64,000 nucleotides of DNA from the NCBI GenBank assembly GCA_034401135.1, contig JAWZSP010000007.1, forward strand, positions 1,116,001 through 1,180,000. Direction: 5' to 3'. The translations under genes were made by a program, and so were the position numbers. This document shows, in pieces, positions 55,399 through 64,000 of this stretch (the first letter of the stretch is position 1; each line of letters starts with the position of its first letter). The notes beneath the pieces were generated by a model. It was not told the origin of the DNA, made no database searches, and saw nothing but the letters and a program-made list of their open reading frames with translations. This DNA comes from Volutella citrinella. Its lineage: Eukaryota > Ascomycota > Sordariomycetes > Hypocreales > Nectriaceae.

Positions 55399-57306
55399 AT
55401 GGCTTCCGCAGACGAGCTCAAGGCTCTGGGCAACAAGGCCATTGCCGAGAAGAACTTTGACGAGGCTGTGTACGTTGACCAAGACCCCGCAAACCGACGG
55501 GGTGGAGCGGACGAACTGACATATTGGTAGCGACAAATTCACCCAGGCTATTGCCCTGCAGCCCGAGAACCACATCCTCTACAGCAACCGCTCCGCCGCA
55601 TATGCCTCCAAGAAGGACTGGGACAATGCTCTCCAGGACGCCGAGAAGACCACTGAGATCAAGCCCGACTGGGCCAAGGGCTGGGGCAGGAAGGGCGCTG
55701 CCCTGCACGGAAAGGGTGATCTTCTGGGCGCCAACGATGCTTACGAGGAGGGCTTGAAGCACGATGCGTCCAACGCTCAGCTCAAGAGCGGACTGGCCTC
55801 TGTCAGCAAGGCTATGGAGCAGGAAGCTGGAGGTTCGCACCCCAATCGCCACTAGAATGCTTTGCGCAATACTGACCATGGAACAGGTCCTGACATGACT
55901 GGCGGCCTCGGCAAGATGTTCACTGATCCCAAGATGATCGAGAAGCTCGCTTCGAACCCCAAGACTAGCTCTTTCCTCGCCGACCCATCCTTCATGGCCA
56001 AGCTTCAGGCGATCAAGCAGAACCCTCAAAATGCCCAGGACATCTTCAGCGACCCTCGGATGATCACTGTTCTGGGTGTCCTGATGGGTGTCGATATGGA
56101 GCTGCGCGATAGTGCCCCCGAGGGCCAGGACTCCCCCATGCCCGATGCGCCGGCAGCCGAGACTCGACAACCGGAACCTGCTAAGAAGGCTCCCGAACCC
56201 GCCCCCGAGCCAGAAGAGTTGGACGACGAGGCCGTCGAGAAGAAGCAGAAGAAGGAGGAGGCCGACAAAGAGAAGGCTCTCGGCACGGAAAACTACAAGA
56301 AGCGAAACTTTGACGAGGCCATCGTGCACTACAGCAAGGCTTGGGAGATCTTCAAGGACATCACGTACCTGAACAACCTCGGTGCTGCGTACTATGAGAA
56401 GGGAGACTATGACAAGTGCATCGAGTCATGCACCAAGGCTATTGAAGAGGGTCGTGACATCTATGCTGACTTCAAGCTCATCGCCAAGAGCTATGCCCGC
56501 ATTGGTACCGCCTACGAGAAGAAGGGTGACTTGGAGAAGGCCGTCGAGAACTACAACAAGTCTTTGACCGAGCACCGAACGCCCGACGTCCTCAACAAGC
56601 TTCGCTCTGCTGAGCGTGCCAAGGTCGAGGCGTCTCGCACCGCCTACATTGACCCCGCCAAGGCCGAGGAGGCTCGTGAGGAGGGCAACAAGAAGTTCAA
56701 GGAGACTGACTTCCCCGGCGCCGTTGCTGCGTACTCTGAGATGATCAAGCGAGCCCCCGAGGATCCCCGAGGATACAGCAACCGCGCAGCTGCCTTCATC
56801 AAGCTTTTCGAGTTCCCCAGCGCTCTGGATGACTGTGACTTGGCTATCAAGAAGGACTCCAAGTTCATCCGTGCTTACATCCGCAAGGCCCAGGCCTATT
56901 TCGGAATGCGCAAGTATTCCGAGTGCGTAGATGCCTGCACTGAGGCGCTGGATGTTGACCGTGAGCACCACAACGGTGCCAACGCTCGAGAAATTGAGCA
57001 GCAGCAACAGAAGGCGTACTCGGCCATGTACTCGGCCCGTGACAACGAGTCCGAGGAGCAGACCCGCGAGCGTCTGATGCAGGATCCCGAGGTAAGATGA
57101 TTACGGCTCCATTCCGTTTTGCCAACCGGTTTGCTAACGATGCTGTGTTTTAGATCATGAGCATTATGCAAGATCCCGTGATGCAGTCCATTCTGCAGCA
57201 GGCCCAGACGGAGCCTGCTGCTCTCCAGGAGCACATGAAGAACCCCGGAGTGCGAACCAAGATCCAGAAGCTGATTGCTGCTGGAGTGATCCGTGTTGGC
57301 CGGTAA
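55399..57306 (+). CDS. sti1: Hsp70/Hsp90 organising co-chaperone Sti1 (HOP)
   Basis: Exons 55399-55469, 55531-55832, 55887-57091, 57154-57306; 576 aa. Domains in order: TPR1 (about 2-110; LKALGNKAIAEKNFDEAV, YSNRSAAYASKKDWDNAL), DP1 (about 130-190; FLADPSFMAKLQAIKQNPQ), acidic Pro-rich linker (about 200-255), TPR2A (about 258-375; LGTENYKKRNFDEAIVHY), TPR2B (about 385-500; EGNKKFKETDFPGAVAAY), DP2 (about 515-576; MQDPVMQSILQQAQTEP). TPR1/TPR2B bind the Hsp70 tail and TPR2A the Hsp90 tail, so the protein passes clients between the chaperones in the cytosol. Length and domain set match yeast Sti1. All three intron junctions lie within conserved sequence and keep the frame. Confidence 0.97.
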
Positions 57307-58454
57307 GGCGGGCGAGGTGACAAACGCCATTGACTATCTCGCTCTGGTGAACCGCCATGGGCAAGACGTCGACGATGGAGCAGCAATTTGGGAACGACGG
57401 AATGAAAGTTGCAGGGCACTGTGACGGGTTGAGCAGAGGCACGGATATCATGTGAGATTATGAGCCGCAGACGGCGGACTTTGACTACCCATATGGCGTG
57501 TACATAATATCAGAGAGATAGTGGTTGGTAATGAGAAATGAGACTCGTTTAGCCATTTTAGTTGCTGGCCCAGTATTCCGATCAATCACTAGAGAGCTCG
57601 TGACATACCCAGCCGAGGCTGGGCCGGTGGAAATTGGGTTGCCACCGCCAGATGGTGTCGTACCACTGGGCGGCGCTACTCTCCGCTGGTCCCACTACGC
57701 TCAGTGTATACCCGAAAGGTCATGGTCGACGTCGCCGCTGGATGGGGTTGGGAAGAGACCAGCATGGCTGGAAGCGAGGTTGGCATGGCAGAGCGTTTGT
57801 GTACTGCTAATGTACCGTGACGACGACCCGCGGGCTACTTAGTTGGTTGGCTGTGGGAAATGCTACATCAAGTCATCAACTGGCGATATTGCGGGGAGGA
57901 AGGCGACGGCGTGAGTGGAGGAGGGATGCAGGTATTCGGAGACCCGATCCCAAAGCTACGTTGTTCCTGCGATCTGCAACCAGCAAGTTTCGACACGTGG
58001 AGGCATCAACTAAGTAGCCAGAGTCTGGAGGTGGCGATGGTGACGATCTCGCAGCTGAACCGGGTTGAGTCTAAGATCCGGCATTTGGTCTGCCAGCGAC
58101 ACGTGGATTACACGAGCCCGGTGTGAAGACGGAAGCATGGCGTTGACGCAGGGGCGGAAAGAAACGTGGGAGACACGTTTGGGGGCGCCGCCCTATCGGA
58201 GAAGCTGACCAGTCAGGACAAGACGATATGCAGCAATGAGAGTCGAGGACGGATTCCATCATCAACTAGGCTAGCCGGCAAGACAATCGTCATATGCCAA
58301 GTCACAATAAAAGAGCTCATATACGGGGACGGCCCGGAATGGAGAACTCCACAGACCACGCGGTGGGCAAAAAAGAAACAAAAAGACGAGAAGTGGAATG
58401 AAGGCGTGCATGTAGCCCGACGCGGTGCAGTGTGATATTACTACACAATAGTGA

Positions 58455-58471
58455 GGGGGGGGGGGGGGGGG
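58455..58471. repeat. Poly(G) homopolymer, 17 nt
   Basis: A run of 17 consecutive G residues on the plus strand (C on minus), flanked by GA-rich sequence. Length in the assembly may be uncertain because homopolymers are error-prone. Confidence 0.85.
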
Positions 58472-61400
58472 AGGAAAAAGAAAGTTCCAGAGAAAGGCGA
58501 CTGACAGACAGACATGTACAGTAACGTACATGCTATCAATTAGACTAACACGGAAGCGAGAAATGATACTGGGGAAGGGGAACAGGGTCTTCCAAGTTGA
58601 GGCATGCTCTAACTGGTGACATGGGCTTGGCGAACAAGTCCCGGTCTGGATCGGGAACGTTGGTTTGGCTAGTGTCACGGAAGCAGCAACGACTTGGGGA
58701 GGGAAGAGGAAAAAGAAAAAGATGATATACTGCTGAAGATGTTTCTGAGTGGGGTGGCCGGCAGTTTCCTTTCTTTTTGCTTGCCACTCAGTTCCTTATC
58801 CTTTTCGTGCTAGAGCTGCATGAGGACGCAGGAGGGGCCCAGAGAGAAAAAAAAAGAAACGGTTGTTAGCTTGGCCCCACGTTCCCAAATCAGCCGGCGC
58901 ATCAAGTGCTGTACGCTTTCGGGTCGCTTCTGCTCTTTCACATTGCTCTGCATTTAAGAGCATGCTTTTTATGACGCCATGTGTCTTCCCATTCTGCTTC
59001 GTGGCAGCCACCATGCAACCACCGGACGTTCTTTAGCGCCTGTGCCGGTGTCGAAACGGGGGGGGGCGCCGGCGTTGCAAAAACGCCACGCGTGTAAGAG
59101 AGCATTGGGCGATATGTGAGAGACGGTGGAGCGAAGAAGAGGGTCAAGAAGCAAAAGTCGAGAGATGATAGAAGTTTGAACAAGTCAAAAAGCAAAGATG
59201 CGAACAATCAATCAGACCTGGTCAGAGATTCTAGCCGAGATGGGGAGGGGGGTGACGACATGTCTCGATTCGATTTGATACGATGCGATGCGATGCTACA
59301 CGGGCCACGCCAACGATGCAAGGGCGGAGATGGAGGGCTGGGCCGTGAAGCAGCCGTGGCGAAAAAGGCGCGTGTGTGTGTGTACGTGATAGACGAGACA
59401 GGATCTCGATGCCGCGTGGTAATTCCCCATCCTTACACGTGCAAGGGGCGGACATGCTTGACGGGGGAGGGGATGGGGTGCTTGAAGCTGGAGCTGACCA
59501 CTTTTGTCATTGCGACAGGTGGTTTTGCTTTCTTTTTCCTCGACATGCTCTAGGTTAGCGGTCTGTGACAGGAAGGGTAGTCAGAAACCTGGTGTCGCAT
59601 CATCGGCGGACTGCGCCGCCAGGTGCGAGCTGTCATGTTGCGTGCCTCGTTCCTGGTCCACCCTCCGCCGCCCCTCTGTATCCTTCCCGGGTGTATTGTA
59701 GCATCGGGCTGACTGTGCCTCCGGCGTACGAGTGGGATGGCTAGTCACGATGGAGGATGTGAGGATGGGATATTTTTGAGCAGTCAGGGGACGGGAGTGC
59801 TACATGATACATCTACATACCCGGCGTGACAAGGGCGCTGCTGGACCTCCAGCACAGGGTAGGCGGATTGGAAAAAGCAATGCTGAAGAAAAGAAGCCCA
59901 AGAACGCCCGTCGGACAGGGGAAATGGCCGTTGGTCAGGTCCGGTGGCGAGAGGCGCTGGATGCAACGGTGCCACTGACAGGCGATGAGATTCAGCGGAT
60001 GGATGAGATTGGGATTGGCGCTTGAAGCCTGGGGTTGAATGGTCTGGACACATTTGGGCCATGACTGGTCACATGGAATATGAAGCGTGAAGCGACAGGA
60101 GAGGCATGTTGGGGACCAATGCAGCTGTATGGAGGCAGGAGGACGTGGTATCGCGTATGTAAGCCTTCGGTATATGAAGGATGAAGGTATATCGATGCAC
60201 ACTTGCACCAAATGAGGCTGATGGCTGCCTTGACGTCCACAGGTAGATGCATCCCTCCCACCGTTGTGGCTGATGGGGCGCAAAAGCGAGGCAGCCACCT
60301 AGCCACTGCCGCCGGGGACCGTTGGATGCCGCCGCCACTGAAGAAAAGACGTTCCACTGCGCATTCCACTGGGCTGTTAGCCTATTCCCCACTTTTTGGG
60401 TGCGGGGCACTCCCCGGGGGTGTCTCCAGAGGCGCAACCGTGGACAGAGAACACATTGCCATTGCCCAAAGCTCAGCAAGAGCCAGAAGGGCCGTCACCG
60501 AGGTAGATAGTTTAATACCCAAGGCTCTTGAGGCCCCGTAGTTGCCGTTGGGGCAGGGCTGGCATTGAGAAGACAGAGGAGACAGGGGTCTGCCACAGGG
60601 CGCTGGTCCGACCGGCGCTCAGACGGGCCCCCGATGCGGGTCTCTCGCACCGGGAAGCTGGGCATTGGGCGGCGGGATTTGCAAACCATTTCTGCTGATC
60701 CCTGTGGGGGTGGGATGGAGAGTGTGCTCCGTTCTGTGACGACCCAGCAAGCCCAGGACCACCGACGACGGTTTTTTGACAAGCGGATATTTTGTGGCGC
60801 TCAGTGGAGCTTCGAAGAGGCATCCCAGGACAATTACTACATTCAGAGAGAGGAAGAGTTGCCAAGAGACTGGAGACAGATTCGGCGACTGACAGTTGGC
60901 TGGCGGGAAGCCCGGCCAGTCCAGCTTGCCGTGGCACGGCCTTGTGTGTGCTTGCCGCGCTCTTCACGCCCCTCCGGACGGGCAGCCTCCGAGATTGACA
61001 CTTGGGGGCCCTGTGAGTCTGCTCCTGATCAAGAGCAAGATGGCGCGGGCTGGGCTGGAATCGACGCCGGGAAGCGGTGGGCATACTTGGCACGTACTAT
61101 GTTAGTAGGGGAGCCCGGCTTTCTGTCGGGCAGGACAGGCAGCGACGGAGACACGACGAAGCTCGATGGCAGGGACGAGCCTGTTGCCGTGTCCCGAATG
61201 ACAGACTGTTGCTGGCCTCTACCTTGGACCCGACAACCTGGCCTTGTCTGGAGCCTGCTGTGCCTGTACCGCCCGACAACTGCCTCAGCGAGCGCTCTGG
61301 CCGGCCTGGGGGAGCGCGAACGCGGACGCTGCGGATGCGTACCTAGTCCGGTCAATCGCCGACAGGGCAGACCCCAGGATCCGGGCTCCAGCAACCCGAC

Positions 61401-61607
61401 CGCTGGCCGGGATAGCTGAAGATCATTGGCACCGCCTGGTCAAGCCCAGCCACGGCCGCAGGAGGCGCCGTCTACGTTTCTCCGAGGCCTCGCTCCATCT
61501 GTCATTACCGCGGGGTATCCAAGAACGTGCCAATGGGACAAGAGACTCCGGGGAAGTCACAGCCGTTCATCCTGCTGCGGCATGCCTGACCGTCTTACAT
61601 CTGATGG

Positions 61608-61766
61608 ATTCCCATCCATCTGGGGTTTTCTCGCGTGGCACCCACGAACGCCGTGAGCACCCGTGGCGGGATTCATCACGTTTGGGGGATGTCGTCGGTG
61701 GAACGCGGGGGGGTGTGCGTGGTAGTAGTGGTGGTGGTGTGCCGCCAGAGCAGTCATGATTAGAAA
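61608..61766 (-). other. Possible first exon of an unassigned minus-strand gene (weak)
   Basis: Following a CT-rich leader, an ATG at 61766 opens a His/Pro-rich frame (MTALAAHHHHYYHAHPPAFH) that meets a GTAAGA donor-like site after about 53 codons. I could not find a downstream exon with protein character, so this may be part of a long untranslated transcript or chance. Confidence 0.2.
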
Positions 61767-64000
61767 AAGCGAAACAAGCAAGTTGGAAGGTGCAAGAGCA
61801 GAAGGAAAGAAAAAATGATATGACGGAGTTGGAAAGCAGCAAACAGGCAGCGGCTGGCGGGGCTTGACCTGGTCTATGTGACTTCGGGATGCATGTAATA
61901 CGCTGCGGACCACTACCGTGCCGCGCACCAGCTTGAGAGCCCGACCCGGCCTCGCCCATGCATCGGATCCTGCGACAATTACGGGTGTGCCCAACGGGTA
62001 GGACTGGTCGCGGGCCTCCGTCGAGACGCCCGAGCGGGATGAGGCGGGCGGCATGGCAGTATTACGCACCTCAGTTATGCGCCGCTTCGTAATGTGTGCT
62101 TGGCCCGCGGCGGCGCAGTCGCCATCCATCCACCATCCATCCATTGATTACTGCTGCGTGAGCCTCTGGACGGACCCAGATGCAAACGAAGGGGCCCGCT
62201 GGTTCTTGGGAGCAGCCCCGAGCGTCCTACAGCAATGGGTAGCATTCTCTGTAATTAACCGTTCGTTGGGCCCCGTTGTCTGGTCATGTATGTAGGTAAA
62301 TTACCGGCACGCACCTCAGCACGGTGATGTTCTATTCAAGCCGTTGGGGTTCCGGTTGGGCCATTTTGGCCAGTGCGTGCGGTGCAATCCGGGTCTTGGG
62401 TATCCTCCGAGTTGCGCATCTGCCAGCAGTTGGCCGTAGTTGCGGCAGCAGAGTATCCGACCAATGGGGCTATGCACACGGCCAGACACCAACTACAGGA
62501 GCTGAGCCAGCCGCCTCAACGAAGAATCTGCAGCCAATCCGTGTTGGATCATTGGCTGGACGGAGCCAGTGCAGTTATGTCGAAAGACGTATTCGGCAAC
62601 CGCCACTGGGAGCTGAGGGCATGGCTGCCCAGGAATGGCCCAGGGGTGTGGGCGCGCGAGGTGTGCCTGACGCACTGCGCTGCACGGCGCTGCAGCTGCT
62701 GTCCGCTGCGAGCGACTTACATGACGGCACGGCATGGCATACCTTGCGCTGCCGCTGGTTGGCTGCGTTGCCCGCCCATTTCCCACTGCCGTAATTAACT
62801 GCTGCAAGAGTTGATGCATCGTCGAACCACAACGTCGCGGCCCTCTGGTTCATGGGCCACGCTGTTGGCTCCCACAACTGGTCTGGTCCTTGCACTGGCT
62901 GGCCGGTGTGTCTGTGCTATGCTGGCTGGAACTGGAGCTACATTGTTTACCGGTATGTAAGGTTTCAAGGCAGTCGAGGCATTGCATGTCATTGCTTTGC
63001 CTCAACCCAAGGTCGCATCCGCTGGCGGAGCACCACAAGACAAAGCAAGCAGCCTAACACGCCGCAAGCGCTGCGCAACAGATTTACGACAGAAGGAAGG
63101 CTTCGTTGTAATCAAGTCCCTGAGGCGAGCTAGGCGCATGGCTGATACGTGAGCCCGCCCCAGAGCTGGCGGCCGTATACACGAAACGCGACTGCAACCC
63201 TCGGCTCACGCGGTTGCTCACACGGCCTATCATCTGCTCTCTGAAATTTGACGACGAGTCGCATCTTTCGTACTGTACCGCGACAAATGGCATGTCCACC
63301 AATGCTCCAAAACCCTCGCGACCAGGCTTGCGAAAACTAACGTGATGTGCGGCGACGGCGGTCTCTGCCCTTGAGAAGCCAGGCCCCCCTTCCATTTCGT
63401 CGCCGCACCTTGGGCAGGCAGGCCTTCGGCCTGGCGTCACTCAATGTGACAAGATTTGCTTCTAGATGGGATCAGCCCGCCCGTCACATGCGTCGCTTGG
63501 GGCATGGCCGCCTTGCCCATGCTAATGCCACGAGGATCGGCTGTCAACGAGCTCCTCCGCCCCAAGGAGCGAGATCATGGCCCCCGGCCCGCGGGGACGG
63601 GGTGGTGGGCTGTTTTGACCGTCCCGTCGACGGCTCGGCGTCAACAGTCGCTGTAAACCTCACGCCCTCTTGAGTCTCTGACACCCCGGGCTGGTCCGAT
63701 CGCCAGCTGCAAAAAAGCAAACATCGCCTCGGGTGTGTCTCCTCTTGGAGCGCCAAAACCCCCCTACATTCAACAACGGCTGTTGCGGGCAAGGGCCCTG
63801 GGCTTTATTGGATGGAATCCTCAGCGTTTGGTGGACAGACGCGCCTGGGCTCTTGCCGCTGGCATCAGTTCGACAGATACTGCCTAGTCTGCGACGATGT
63901 CAACGAGGAGATGGATGGAGGTTGAGACTGACGTCGGGCTAGTCTGTCCTCTGTCGCTGTACTCGTAGTTGTATTGCCTGCCCTGCCTACCTAGTTGAGC

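Larger units (their letters stand above)
57307..64000. other. Gene-free right end, 6.7 kb
   Basis: No recognisable gene on either strand. The minus strand has several CT-rich blocks (about 59570-58500 and 61860-61770) like the long leaders of regulatory genes. At 61766 a minus-strand ATG after such a block opens a short His-rich frame of about 53 codons up to a GTAAGA, but no convincing second exon follows. A 17-G homopolymer lies at 58455-58471 and a short GT repeat near 59370. Larger open frames at 60565-61419 (+) and 61557-62144 (-) lack protein features. Confidence 0.5.

Noticed and set aside
60565..61419. 284-codon plus-strand frame in the gene-free end
   Set aside because: Arg/Gly-rich without domains or codon bias like the neighbours. 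Long frames are expected by chance at this GC content.
1..64000. tRNA, rRNA and CRISPR search by eye
   Set aside because: GGTTCRANNCC-type T-loops were looked for on both strands. The only partial matches (for example near 3090) lack an acceptor stem and anticodon arm. No regular repeat-spacer pattern exists.

Overview
The window is nuclear DNA of a filamentous ascomycete. Evidence: short introns (about 50-175 nt) with GTRNGT donors and CTNAC/TACTAAC branch sites, pyrimidine-rich leaders before ATG codons, GC-rich coding sequence, and fungal families (Zn(II)2Cys6 factor, Dal5-type permease, CE5 esterase, GH3 enzyme with a PA14 domain, Srk1/Rck2-type kinase). Protein flavour suggests Sordariomycetes, probably Hypocreales; the genus cannot be named from sequence alone. 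I see no transposon, tRNA, rRNA or CRISPR array.

Layout. 0.7-6.4 kb: a four-TM protein (-) and a secreted propeller-like wall protein (+). 9.2-11.0 kb: a Dal5-type MFS permease (+) with a GC-AG intron. 14.5-16.8 kb: an Srk1/Rck2-type stress kinase (+). 17.8-20.4 kb: a zinc-binding acidic protein (-) divergent from a CE5 cutinase/acetylxylan esterase (+). 20.7-23.4 kb: an uncharacterised protein and proteasome deubiquitinase Rpn11 (both -), divergent from the class I histone deacetylase Rpd3 (24.4-26.6 kb, +). 27.6-28.8 kb: Pol III subunit Rpc34 (+). 29.3-33.8 kb: cyclophilin A (-) divergent from an Ent3-type epsin (+). 35.9-36.9 kb: a MARVEL-like four-TM protein followed, in the same frame, by a second open stretch.

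From 37.3 to 51.0 kb every recognised gene is on the minus strand: a Zn2Cys6 transcription factor, a Ctr copper transporter, two small proteins starting MGC..SK (predicted N-myristoylated/palmitoylated), an NmrA/SDR-like reductase between them, a CxxC protein with PPPY motifs and 18-nt tandem repeats, a membrane-anchored hemerythrin-domain protein and a ZIP zinc transporter. Three of the eight handle metals. 52.2-57.3 kb: an intracellular-type GH3 beta-glucosidase and the Hsp70/Hsp90 co-chaperone Sti1 (both +). From 57.3 kb to the end (6.7 kb) I find no convincing gene.

Most genes are housekeeping or stress/nutrient functions and no classical secondary-metabolite cluster is present. The least explained parts are the small-protein block at 43-47 kb, the reading frame open beyond a single TGA at 36.4 kb, and the gene-free right end. 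Exon boundaries were read by eye from splice consensus plus reading frame and family continuity; no alignment or RNA data were available.
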